Source: Salegentibacter salinarum (GTDB lineage: Bacteria > Bacteroidota > Bacteroidia > Flavobacteriales > Flavobacteriaceae). Taken from it: 64,000 bases of DNA. The notes under the pieces were generated by a model that was not told the DNA's origin, ran no database searches, and saw only the letters and a list, made by a program, of their open reading frames with translations. How positions within the stretch are numbered: the stretch's first letter is position 1; every line of letters starts with the position of its first letter. The translations under genes were made by a program, and so were the position numbers. Positions 26,421-34,621 of this stretch are shown here, in pieces. The DNA lies in assembly GCF_900168115.1 (NCBI RefSeq), contig NZ_FUZC01000009.1:109907-173906 (forward strand), given 5' to 3'.

Positions 26421-26449
26421 TTGTGAGTTTAAAGAAATATGTATCTTTA
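26421..26449 (+). promoter_or_regulatory. Possible recQ promoter
   Basis: TTG at 26421-26423, 18 bases, then TATCTTTA at 26442-26449, one base from TAnnTTTG. It lies 36 bases ahead of the recQ ATG and overlaps the divergent kdsD control region, so the two promoters may compete. Confidence 0.4.
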
Positions 26450-26455
26450 GTTATG

Positions 26456-26463
26456 CAAATGTA
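26456..26463 (-). promoter_or_regulatory. Probable -7 box for the kdsD operon
   Basis: On the minus strand TACATTTG matches the Bacteroidota TAnnTTTG consensus, about 55 bases ahead of the kdsD start. A TTG at 26479-26481 lies 15 bases upstream, shorter than the usual 19, so the -33 element is uncertain. Confidence 0.45.
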
Positions 26464-26485
26464 TGTAAAATTGTAACACAATTGA

Positions 26486-28684
26486 ATGAGTTTGACGGAA
26501 ATTGATTTACACCAACAGCTAAAGAAGTACTTTGGGTTTAGTCAATTCAAAGGCCTTCAGGAAGAGGTGATTACCAGTATAGTGAATAAGAATAATTCTT
26601 TTGTGGTAATGCCTACCGGAGGAGGGAAATCCCTATGTTACCAACTCCCTGCGTTGATTGAAGAAGGAACGGCAATTGTAGTTTCGCCCCTTATTGCTTT
26701 AATGAAAAACCAGGTAGACGCTATACGTAGTATTTCTGCAGAGCACGGCGTTGCGCATGTGCTAAATTCTTCATTAAATAAGACTGAAGTAAAGCAGGTA
26801 AAAGAAGATATCGCTAACGGTGTCACCAAGTTGCTTTATGTAGCCCCTGAATCGCTTACTAAAGAAGATCATGTTGAGTTTTTAAAACATCAAAAGATTT
26901 CTTTTCTGGCTATAGATGAGGCGCACTGTATTAGTGAATGGGGTCACGATTTTAGACCAGAATATCGAAATTTACGAAGTATCATAAAGCGTATAGGCGA
27001 TAATATTCCAATTATTGCACTTACGGCTACAGCGACTCCAAAAGTGCAGGAAGATATTCTTAAGAATCTAGGAATTCCCGACGCGAATACCTTTAAAGCA
27101 AGTTTTAACCGACCGAATTTATATTACGAGGTACGGCCAAAAACCAAAAATGTAAATGCCGATATTATCCGTTTTATCAAACAACACCGCGGTAAATCTG
27201 GGATTATTTATTGTTTAAGCAGGAAAAAAGTTGAAGAGCTCGCACAAACACTGCAGGTTAACGGAATTAATGCCGTGCCCTACCACGCAGGGCTGGACGC
27301 CAAAACTCGAAGCAGACACCAGGACCAGTTTCTTATGGAAGAAATTGATGTGGTGGTCGCAACTATTGCTTTTGGAATGGGAATAGACAAACCCGATGTT
27401 CGGTTTGTTATTCACCACGATATTCCGAAAAGTATAGAAAGTTATTACCAGGAAACCGGCCGAGCTGGAAGAGATGGGGGCGAAGGGCATTGCCTTGCTT
27501 TTTATTCCTATAAAGATATTGAAAAGCTCGAAAAGTTTATGAGTGGAAAACCTGTGGCCGAGCAGGAAATTGGTCACGCTTTATTGCAAGAAGTAGTTGC
27601 GTATGCAGAAACTTCGGTTTCCCGTAGAAAGTTTATTCTACATTATTTCGGGGAAGAATTTGACAGCGAAACCGGCGAAGGAGCCTCTATGGACGATAAT
27701 GTACGATACCCTAAAAAACAACACGAGGCCGGGGAAGAGGTGCAGTTACTTTTAAAAACGGTTAAGGAAACCAAGCAGTTGTATAAGTCTAAAGAGGTTG
27801 TAAAAACACTTATTGGTAAATCTAATGCGGTTATCCTATCACATAAAACCGATACTCATCCACTCTTTGGAAAAGGAAAAGACAGGGATGGAAAATACTG
27901 GATGGCTTTAATCAGGCAGGTTTTGGTTGCCGGTTTATTGAAAAAAGATATTGAAACCTACGGTGTAATAAAACTTACTTCTAAAGGTGAAGAATTCTTG
28001 CAGAATCCAACATCATTTATGATGACCGATGATCATATTTTTGACAGTACTACGGAAGCTGTTCCAACTGCAAGTCAGTCTGGAGGGGCAGGGATAGATA
28101 AAACCCTGGTTAAAATGCTAAAAGATCTTCGGAAAAAAGTAGCTGTAAAAAATGAAGTGCCGCCTTTCGTGGTGTTTCAGGATCCTTCGCTGGAAGATAT
28201 GGCTATAAAATACCCGGTGAGTATTGAAGAACTCAGCAATATTTTTGGAGTTGGTGAAAACAAAGCCAAGAAGTTCGGGAAAGAATTTGTAGAACTTATT
28301 CAGCGTTATGTAGATGAAAATGAGATTGTACGTCCAGACGACCTGGTAGTAAAATCTACCGGCGCAAATTCGGCTTTAAAATTATATATAATTCAGAATG
28401 TAGACAGGAAATTACCTTTAGATGATATTGCTTCTGCAAAGGGAATGGAGATGAAGGAGTTTATAAAGGAAATGGAGGCTATTGTTTACAGCGGCACCAA
28501 GTTGAATATAAATTACTGGATAGACGATATTTTAGATGAAGACCAACAGGAAGAAATTCACGAATATTTTCTGGAAGCTGAAACCGATAAAATTGATGAA
28601 GCCATCCAGGAATTTGACGGTGATTACGACGATGAAGAGTTGAGGTTGTACCGAATTAAATTTATTAGTGACGTAGCGAATTAA
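26486..28684 (+). CDS. recQ: RecQ-family ATP-dependent DNA helicase
   Basis: 732 residues. Motif 0 (FGFSQFKGLQEEVI), Walker A MPTGGGKSLCYQLPAL near 45, DEAH box AIDEAHCISEWGHDF near 147, ALTATATPKV, and the C-terminal helicase domain with YHAGLDAKTRSRHQ, VATIAFGMGIDKPDVR and YYQETGRAGRDG. A winged-helix region and an HRDC domain (PPFVVFQDPSLEDMA near 560) follow. It unwinds 3'-5' in recombination and fork repair. The place of the four zinc-binding cysteines after the helicase core reads SVSRRKFILHYFGEEFD and the next 50 residues contain no cysteine, so this RecQ has lost the zinc site. Longer than E. coli RecQ by about 120 residues. Confidence 0.93.
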   Translation: MSLTEIDLHQQLKKYFGFSQFKGLQEEVITSIVNKNNSFVVMPTGGGKSLCYQLPALIEEGTAIVVSPLIALMKNQVDAIRSISAEHGVAHVLNSSLNKTEVKQVKEDIANGVTKLLYVAPESLTKEDHVEFLKHQKISFLAIDEAHCISEWGHDFRPEYRNLRSIIKRIGDNIPIIALTATATPKVQEDILKNLGIPDANTFKASFNRPNLYYEVRPKTKNVNADIIRFIKQHRGKSGIIYCLSRKKVEELAQTLQVNGINAVPYHAGLDAKTRSRHQDQFLMEEIDVVVATIAFGMGIDKPDVRFVIHHDIPKSIESYYQETGRAGRDGGEGHCLAFYSYKDIEKLEKFMSGKPVAEQEIGHALLQEVVAYAETSVSRRKFILHYFGEEFDSETGEGASMDDNVRYPKKQHEAGEEVQLLLKTVKETKQLYKSKEVVKTLIGKSNAVILSHKTDTHPLFGKGKDRDGKYWMALIRQVLVAGLLKKDIETYGVIKLTSKGEEFLQNPTSFMMTDDHIFDSTTEAVPTASQSGGAGIDKTLVKMLKDLRKKVAVKNEVPPFVVFQDPSLEDMAIKYPVSIEELSNIFGVGENKAKKFGKEFVELIQRYVDENEIVRPDDLVVKSTGANSALKLYIIQNVDRKLPLDDIASAKGMEMKEFIKEMEAIVYSGTKLNINYWIDDILDEDQQEEIHEYFLEAETDKIDEAIQEFDGDYDDEELRLYRIKFISDVAN

Positions 28685-28719
28685 ACAGGGTGAAGGCTTA
28701 GTCTGTCAAATTTTATACT

Positions 28720-28800
28720 CGTCATCCTAAATTTATTTCAGGATCTAAGCCGTTTCTAGTTCCAAAAATGTTAGAATCCCGAAGCAAAATTCGGGATAAA
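28720..28800. repeat. Palindromic repeat after recQ
   Basis: CGTCATCCTAAATTTATTTC at 28720 matches the start of the 18921 element with one change. Further on ATCCCGAA and TTCGGGAT form an inverted pair around AGCAAAA. It sits between the convergent recQ and metalloprotease genes. Confidence 0.6.
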
Positions 28801-28831
28801 GTCGGAAAATAGTTAACCCGACGATTCATAA

Positions 28832-29614
28832 CTATCGCCCCCCAGCAGCTTGCAGGTCTCTAATGCAGTGCATTCCTAATTGTGGAACCCGGCCGCCTTC
28901 AATTTCATCGATTATTCCGCTTCCAAATTCTATAGAAGCTCGCATTAGGCAATCGGGAACATTGCAGTGGCCTTCGTTATCATCATCTTTATGATCAGAT
29001 TGCGGTTCGGTGCCAATATCTACCAGGCCAAATAAATGCCCGAATTCGTGGTTTAATACTGCGGCTTCAATATCACTTTCGGTAGGCGCATTTGGGCGAG
29101 AAGCAAAATCTTCTATAGTCCCGCCAAAAATAACCATAGATGTATTTCTAAATGCAGAACCTAAGGTGAATTTATTCTCTTCGTCTTTTTCGCTTTTTCC
29201 GTCAGCAAAATAAATATATACCGCAATTTCATCTCCAGCGTTGTAAACGGTGCGGGTGTCTTTTTCTATTTCTACAATTTCTTCTATAGAAAATGGCGCC
29301 TTGCCAGAAGAAGAAACCGCTCTTAAACTAATATTAATACCATCGGGTTTAAAAGTGCGTTCTTCAAGGAAACTTTTGAAGTTTGCCAGGGCTGCTTCGG
29401 TAGGAGCAAACCCGTTTACATAAACAATTTCTATATTCATAGAAGTGAATTCAGAATCGCTTAAAAGATGTGAAGCCGAATCGCCCAAACCCTGTAAATT
29501 GGCAGTTTTATCTATTCCTGAAATCCCGTCATCACCATTTTCATCTGAATCTGAAGTACAGGAAAAACTGAACATTAAAATTAAAAGAAGAAGGCTGTAT
29601 TTGTATTTAGACAT
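28832..29614 (-). CDS. Metzincin-like metalloprotease lipoprotein
   Basis: 260 residues. The N-terminus has a hydrophobic stretch ending FSFSC at residue 19, a lipobox, followed by an acidic linker, so the protein is a lipoprotein probably on the outer membrane. NHEFGHLFGLVDIG near residue 190 is an HEXXHXXGXXD zinc motif, with Asp in the third-ligand place as in some metzincins; CNVPDCLMRAS follows, near the position of the Met-turn. The middle of the protein (FKSFLEERTFKPDG) has no motif I know. Substrate unknown. It could also be a non-secreted-toxin type peptidase homologue that lost activity, but the zinc motif is intact. Confidence 0.7.
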   Translation of the reverse strand: MSKYKYSLLLLILMFSFSCTSDSDENGDDGISGIDKTANLQGLGDSASHLLSDSEFTSMNIEIVYVNGFAPTEAALANFKSFLEERTFKPDGINISLRAVSSSGKAPFSIEEIVEIEKDTRTVYNAGDEIAVYIYFADGKSEKDEENKFTLGSAFRNTSMVIFGGTIEDFASRPNAPTESDIEAAVLNHEFGHLFGLVDIGTEPQSDHKDDDNEGHCNVPDCLMRASIEFGSGIIDEIEGGRVPQLGMHCIRDLQAAGGR

Positions 29615-29643
29615 TGAAAAGCAATTTTGGTAAAAATATAAAT

Positions 29644-30378
29644 TTATTGTTTTAAAGCTTGTAATTCAGCTAAATAATCGTAGTGCTCTCCTTCTTTTAT
29701 GCGTTTACAGCTAAAGTTATTGGTTTCAGCGGCAAATTTTAAGGTTTGAAAATCTATATAAAGCCAATTAAAATAATCGGAATTTTCACCTTTGTAACTT
29801 ACCTTAAATTCCAGTTCTCCGTAATATGCAGCTTCAGAATCTACCCAAATTCCGCCATCTTCATCCCGGTCAAATAAATAGCTTAAATCTGAAGAATCTA
29901 AAAGAAGCTTACCCCCGGTCTTCAGCAATTCTCTGGTTTTTTTGAAGAATTTATCCAGGTTGTTAAGCTTGCCAATTATTCCGCTCCCATTCATAAGCAT
30001 TAAAATAGTATCAAATTTTTCAGCTTTTAGGTTGAAAAAATCGATGTTTCGAGCATCTTTAATTCCGCGCAGGCGGGAAATTTCTATAGCCCCTTGAGAA
30101 GTATCAATGGAAGTCACATTTAATTTTTTTTCTTGTTGAAGATAAAGCGAATGGCTGCCGGCACCACAACCAACATCTAAAACCTTTCCCGTAGCAAGTT
30201 GCAAAGCTTTTTGCTCTAAAGGAGGCATTTCTGAATAATTTCGGAATAAATAAGTAACAGGAATTACATCATCATCAAAATCGGGAGAATGTACCTGGAT
30301 ATCGGTAGTGTCCTTTTCGTGATAGTAAGCTGAAATCGCTTTTCCAAAAATGTCTTTTGCTGAAGTTTCCTGATTCAT
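29644..30378 (-). CDS. Class I SAM-dependent methyltransferase
   Basis: 244 residues. KVLDVGCGAGSHSLYLQ near residue 66 is motif I, VTSIDTSQGAIEIS the post-strand-2 acid, and FDTILMLMNGSGIIGKL replaces the usual motif II. GGKLLLDSSDLSYLF is motif III. The wording MNGSGIIGK is common in small-molecule methyltransferases. The start is 35 bases from the divergent YkgJ-type gene. Substrate unknown. Confidence 0.75.
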   Translation of the reverse strand: MNQETSAKDIFGKAISAYYHEKDTTDIQVHSPDFDDDVIPVTYLFRNYSEMPPLEQKALQLATGKVLDVGCGAGSHSLYLQQEKKLNVTSIDTSQGAIEISRLRGIKDARNIDFFNLKAEKFDTILMLMNGSGIIGKLNNLDKFFKKTRELLKTGGKLLLDSSDLSYLFDRDEDGGIWVDSEAAYYGELEFKVSYKGENSDYFNWLYIDFQTLKFAAETNNFSCKRIKEGEHYDYLAELQALKQ

Positions 30379-30409
30379 TGATGCGGTGTAGGTTGGTTTT
30401 ATATCTTTG
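30378..30409 (+). promoter_or_regulatory. Promoter ahead of the YkgJ-type gene
   Basis: TTG at 30378-30380, 21 bases, then TATCTTTG at 30402-30409, an exact TAnnTTTG. Only four bases separate the box from the ATG, so the transcript should start at or next to the initiation codon. The -33 element overlaps the start codon of the divergent methyltransferase. Confidence 0.65.
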
Positions 30410-30413
30410 CTGA

Positions 30414-30908
30414 ATGGAAGAAATTCTGAAAAATCTCCCTGAAAAGGCCAAAGATAAGCATAAGGAAAATAAAAAGTTTTTTGCGAAACTTAGAAAAAAG
30501 CCGCCAAAAGATCTGGACCGGCAAATGCAGGATATGCACGAAGAGGAATTTTCCCGCACCAACTGCCTGGACTGTGCAAATTGCTGTAAAACAACCGGCC
30601 CACTTTTTACCAATAAAGATATAGAGCGCATCAGTAAACATTTAAAGCAAAAACCACAGCAGTTTATTGAACAGTATTTGCGAATAGATGAGGATAATGA
30701 TTATGTGCTACAACAAGTACCCTGCACTTTCCTGGCTGAAGATAATTACTGCTTAATTTACGACGTTCGCCCAAAAGCCTGTCGCGAATTTCCGCATACC
30801 GACCGAAAGGATTTTCATAAAATTTCTAATCTTACGATTAAGAATACCGCTATCTGCCCGGCGGCATTTAATATCGTGGAGGAAATGAAGAGGAGGGTGA
30901 AAGGGTAG
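30414..30908 (+). CDS. YkgJ-family cysteine-cluster protein
   Basis: 164 residues. A basic helical N-terminus (NKKFFAKLRKKPPKDLDRQ) precedes CLDCANCCKTTGPLFTNKDI near residue 55 and, later, CTFLAEDNYCLIYDVRPKAC and CREFPHTD: the YkgJ (UPF0153) cysteine pattern that may bind a metal or Fe-S cluster. Activity is unknown for the family. The start codon lies within five bases of the -7 promoter box, so it may be leaderless. Confidence 0.82.
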   Translation: MEEILKNLPEKAKDKHKENKKFFAKLRKKPPKDLDRQMQDMHEEEFSRTNCLDCANCCKTTGPLFTNKDIERISKHLKQKPQQFIEQYLRIDEDNDYVLQQVPCTFLAEDNYCLIYDVRPKACREFPHTDRKDFHKISNLTIKNTAICPAAFNIVEEMKRRVKG

Positions 30909-30947
30909 AATGGTTATGTTGAAATCGCAATCCGAAACTCAGAACAG

Positions 30948-32180
30948 CTAATAAATCAAGTAAGTATCCCTCTTCCCTTCAAACTCTTCCAAACCTTGCT
31001 GCCAGCTTTTCCTAATTTCTTCAGCTGACAAACCTTTTTCTATTTGAGATTGTAATTCTTCGGTGCCTGCAAGTTTTGTGAAAAAAGCGTTGAAGAATTC
31101 ATCCTTCTTATCGGTGTTTTGATAGGTCTCAATCAGCCATTCTAAATTTATTTGATCTACAGGGTCTATTTCGCTAAGATCGCGTCCATAGCATTCCTTT
31201 CCTAAATGTTTCGGATTTTTTGCTCCGGCTTTTGATTCTGGAGTATACGTGAAATCGAAATATTCTTTATCTAAAAACGGGGATCCAAATACCTGGAATT
31301 GTTTATCGGTTCCACGTCCTGCATTTACATTGGTTCCTTCAAAAAAACACAGACTTGGGTATAAATTTATAGCCTGGGCATTGGGCAGATTCGGTGAGGG
31401 TTTTACCGGAAGATTATATGTTTTGGAATGATCGTAATTTTCCATTTCTATCACTTCAAGATCACATTGAATACCGTCTTTTAACCATTTTTCGCCATTA
31501 ATCATTTTCGCGTACTCACCCATTGTTAATCCGTGTACCGTAGGAATTGGGTGCATCCCAACAAAACTTTTAAATTCAGTTTCCAAAATTGGGCCATCTA
31601 TGTAATGTCCGTTGGGGTTTGGCCGGTCAAAAACGATAAGTTGTACGTCATTTTCGGCGCAGGCTTCCATCACATAATGCAACGAAGAAATATAGGTGTA
31701 AAATCGTGTTCCTACATCTTGTAAATCAAAAATCAAGACATCAAGATCTTCCAACTGTGCTGCTTTTGGTTTTTTATTATCGCCGTAAAGGGAAATTACC
31801 GGCAACCCAGTTTGAGTATCTTTACCATCTTCTACGGCTTCTCCAGCATCAGCGGTACCTCGAAACCCGTGTTCTGGGGCAAAACCTTTCACCAGGTTTA
31901 CATCTAAAGCTAATAATGAATCTACTACGTGGGTAAATTCACCCGCTTTATTTTTCATAATAGAAGTCTGGTTTCCAACAATCCCGACTTTTTTCCCCTC
32001 AAGCATTGGAAGATAAGCTTCAGTGCGATTGGCGGCCAGAATAATGTCTTCTGTAACAGTTTCATTTTGATTATTTATTGCAATTTCTTCAGAAGATTGC
32101 TCTTTCTTATTTTGGTTTGCGCAGGAAAGAATACCTATAAAAGCGAATAAAAATGTACTTTTGAATAACCTTTTAAGCAT
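30948..32180 (-). CDS. namZ: NamZ-like exo-N-acetylmuramidase lipoprotein (DUF1343)
   Basis: About 410 residues from ATG 32180; the longer frame to 32240 adds 20 residues ahead of a clear lipoprotein signal MLKRLFKSTFLFAFIGILSC. After the lipobox come KVGIVGNQTSIMKN, FAPEHGFRGTADAGE, LIFDLQDVGTRFYTYISSL, VFDRPNPNG, VHGLTMGEYAKMIN and FFEGTNVNAGRGTDKQF, all hallmark blocks of DUF1343. Members characterised in Bacteroidota act as exo-beta-N-acetylmuramidases in peptidoglycan recycling. Here it would act in the periplasm. Start codons of this gene and the next, divergent one are nine bases apart. Confidence 0.85.
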   Translation of the reverse strand: MLKRLFKSTFLFAFIGILSCANQNKKEQSSEEIAINNQNETVTEDIILAANRTEAYLPMLEGKKVGIVGNQTSIMKNKAGEFTHVVDSLLALDVNLVKGFAPEHGFRGTADAGEAVEDGKDTQTGLPVISLYGDNKKPKAAQLEDLDVLIFDLQDVGTRFYTYISSLHYVMEACAENDVQLIVFDRPNPNGHYIDGPILETEFKSFVGMHPIPTVHGLTMGEYAKMINGEKWLKDGIQCDLEVIEMENYDHSKTYNLPVKPSPNLPNAQAINLYPSLCFFEGTNVNAGRGTDKQFQVFGSPFLDKEYFDFTYTPESKAGAKNPKHLGKECYGRDLSEIDPVDQINLEWLIETYQNTDKKDEFFNAFFTKLAGTEELQSQIEKGLSAEEIRKSWQQGLEEFEGKRDTYLIY

Positions 32181-32189
32181 CGTGATAAT

Positions 32190-33422
32190 TTGAATTTCGA
32201 ATTTTTTGTTGTTAAGCGCCTCATTGGAGGTAAAAGCCATAAAAGTAGTATTTCTGCACCTATTATAAAAATAGCAATTGCAGCAATTGCGATTGGGGTG
32301 GTTATGATGTTGGTTTCTTTTGCTACCGGACTTGGTCTACAGGAAAAAATTAGAGATAAAATCGCCGCTTTTAACGGGCATATTAATATCTCTAACTACG
32401 ATAATAATAGTTCCCAGGTTACCCTTACACCGGTTGATAAAGACCAGAAATTTTATCCAGGATTCACTTCGGTTGAAGGGATTTCGCACGTGCAGGCGGT
32501 AGCGACAAAATTTGGGATTATCAGGACCGAAACAGATTTCGAAGGTGTTGTGGTAAAAGGTGTTGGAACCGATTATAATTGGAGCTATTTTGAAGATTTC
32601 CTGGTTGAAGGCAATCTCCCCGATTTTGATAAAACACTGAACGATGAGGTTTTAATTTCAGCCTATTTGGCTAACAGGCTTCAGTTAAATGTAGGAGATA
32701 AAGTACCGACTTATTTCCTACGGGATGGGAGCGATAGGCCGCTTACCAGGGGTTTTGTGGTTACTGGAATTTATGATTCAGGGTTTATGGAGTTTGATAA
32801 GCTCTACGTGCTGGCCGATATTCGGCATATTCAACGCCTTAATCGCTGGGATGAAAACGAAGTTGGGAACTTTGAAGTATTTCTAAACGATTTTAATGAA
32901 ATTGATAAAAAGGGCCAGGAAGTTTATGAAAACACCGGCTCATTTTTAGATACACAAACCATAAACCAGAAGTATTATTCTATTTTTGAGTGGCTGGCGC
33001 TTTTCGATTTTAATATTGCCCTTATTATTGGAATTATGATTCTTGTCGCCGGAATAAATATGATTACCGCTTTGTTGGTTTTAATTTTAGAACGCACCCC
33101 AATGATTGGGATTTTGAAAGCCCTGGGCGGAAACGACTGGAGCATTAGAAAGATTTTTCTATACAATGCCGGTTACCTTATTATTAAAGGACTTTTCTGG
33201 GGGAATTTAATAGGAATCGGAATTTTACTACTTCAAAAGTATTTTAAATTGATTCCGCTGAATCCTGAAACTTATTATGTGACCGAAGTGCCAGTTTATT
33301 TAAATTGGGATTATATTCTAGCGGTGAACCTTGGAACCCTTATTTTATGTATGCTGATGCTGATAATTCCTTCGGTAATAATTTCAAAGATTTCTCCTTC
33401 CCGGGCTATTAAATTTGAATAA
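32190..33422 (+). CDS. LolE/LolC-type ABC transporter permease
   Basis: 410 residues starting at TTG 32190, since the conserved N-terminus FEFFVVKRLIGG begins here. Four membrane segments in the MacB/LolCE layout: IKIAIAAIAIGVVMMLVSF at 26-45, a periplasmic domain of about 220 residues, then NIALIIGIMILVAGINMI, a cytoplasmic loop with IGILKALGGNDWSIRKIF, and two C-terminal helices. It probably extracts lipoproteins together with an ATPase (LolD) encoded elsewhere. The gene starts only nine bases from the divergent namZ-like start. Confidence 0.85.
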   Translation: MNFEFFVVKRLIGGKSHKSSISAPIIKIAIAAIAIGVVMMLVSFATGLGLQEKIRDKIAAFNGHINISNYDNNSSQVTLTPVDKDQKFYPGFTSVEGISHVQAVATKFGIIRTETDFEGVVVKGVGTDYNWSYFEDFLVEGNLPDFDKTLNDEVLISAYLANRLQLNVGDKVPTYFLRDGSDRPLTRGFVVTGIYDSGFMEFDKLYVLADIRHIQRLNRWDENEVGNFEVFLNDFNEIDKKGQEVYENTGSFLDTQTINQKYYSIFEWLALFDFNIALIIGIMILVAGINMITALLVLILERTPMIGILKALGGNDWSIRKIFLYNAGYLIIKGLFWGNLIGIGILLLQKYFKLIPLNPETYYVTEVPVYLNWDYILAVNLGTLILCMLMLIIPSVIISKISPSRAIKFE

Positions 33423-33475
33423 ATTATAAAAAACAGGGAGTTTGGGGTATTTCTGTTGAAATAGTTTCAATTTTC

Positions 33476-33483
33476 TACCTTTG
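33476..33483 (+). promoter_or_regulatory. -7 promoter box of the cysteine synthase gene
   Basis: TACCTTTG is an exact TAnnTTTG, ten bases ahead of the ATG. TTG at 33456-33458 lies 17 bases upstream, slightly closer than usual. Confidence 0.6.
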
Positions 33484-33493
33484 CAACTTCAAA

Positions 33494-34483
33494 ATGAAAA
33501 CTATGGATTACGTAGAAAATATATTGGGCACGATTGGGAATACGCCAATGGTGAAAATGAATAAAATTACAAGTGAAATTGACGCCTTGGTGCTGGCTAA
33601 ATACGAAACTTTTAATCCGGGAAATTCGGTTAAAGATCGTATGGCAGTGAAAATGGTAGAGGAAGCAGAAGCCAACGGACTTTTAAAACCCGGCGGAACT
33701 ATTATTGAAGGAACATCAGGAAATACAGGAATGGGCCTTGCGCTTGCTGCTATTGTGAAAGGGTATAAAATGGTTTGCGTGCTTTCTGATAAGCAGAGTA
33801 AGGAAAAAATAGATATTTTAAAAGCGGTAGGTTGTGAAGTGGTAGTTTGCCCAACCGATGTGGCACCAGACGATCCGCAGTCTTATTATTCGACTTCTAA
33901 AAGAATGGCCGAGGAAACACCAAATTCCTGGTATGTAAATCAATATGATAATCTGGCCAATACCAAAGCGCATTATGAAAGTACTGGTCCTGAAATTTGG
34001 GAGCAAACCGATGGAAAAGTAACCCATTTTGTGGTGGGCGTTGGTACCGGCGGAACAATCTCCGGGGTTGGTAAATATTTGAAAGAAAAGAATCCCTATA
34101 TTAAAGTTTGGGGAATTGATACCTACGGATCTGTATTTAAAAAATACCACGAGACCGGGGAATTTGATGAAAAAGAAATCTATCCTTATATCACTGAAGG
34201 TATTGGAGAAGATATTTTACCGAAAAATGTAGATTTTAGTGTAATTGACGGATTCACGAAGGTAACCGATAAAGACGCTGCAATTTATACCCGCAAACTT
34301 GCAGAAGAAGAAGGTTTTTTCTTAGGAAATTCAGCGGGAGCTGCGGCAAAAGGCTTACTTCAACTCAAGGAACATTTCACTAAAGATGATGTAGTTGTAG
34401 TATTGTTCCACGACCACGGTAGCCGTTATGTTGGTAAAATTTTCAACGATGAGTGGATGAAAAAACAAGGCTTCATCGATTAA
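33494..34483 (+). CDS. cysK: PLP-dependent cysteine synthase/cystathionine beta-synthase family enzyme
   Basis: 329 residues, the catalytic domain only. IGNTPMVKMNKI, YETFNPGNSVKDRMAVKM (the Lys is the PLP Schiff base), IIEGTSGNTGMGLALAAIV (phosphate and substrate loop), FVVGVGTGGTISGVGKYL (PLP phosphate loop) and FFLGNSAGAAA (pyridine nitrogen Ser) are all present. It makes cysteine from O-acetylserine, or cystathionine from serine and homocysteine. The PNSWYVNQYDN stretch is shared with bacterial cystathionine synthases, so the two cannot be separated here. A second ATG three codons in is an alternative start. Confidence 0.88.
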   Translation: MKTMDYVENILGTIGNTPMVKMNKITSEIDALVLAKYETFNPGNSVKDRMAVKMVEEAEANGLLKPGGTIIEGTSGNTGMGLALAAIVKGYKMVCVLSDKQSKEKIDILKAVGCEVVVCPTDVAPDDPQSYYSTSKRMAEETPNSWYVNQYDNLANTKAHYESTGPEIWEQTDGKVTHFVVGVGTGGTISGVGKYLKEKNPYIKVWGIDTYGSVFKKYHETGEFDEKEIYPYITEGIGEDILPKNVDFSVIDGFTKVTDKDAAIYTRKLAEEEGFFLGNSAGAAAKGLLQLKEHFTKDDVVVVLFHDHGSRYVGKIFNDEWMKKQGFID

Positions 34484-34621
34484 TTTTATATAAATTCTGA
34501 ATTTAATTTCAGAATGATTTTTAGCTGAGAGTATTAAAGATATATGTTATTATAAATTTTTAATACTTTCATTTTTTTATTCAGATAATAATTAACAGAT
34601 AAATAGAAAAGCAATTTAGTT

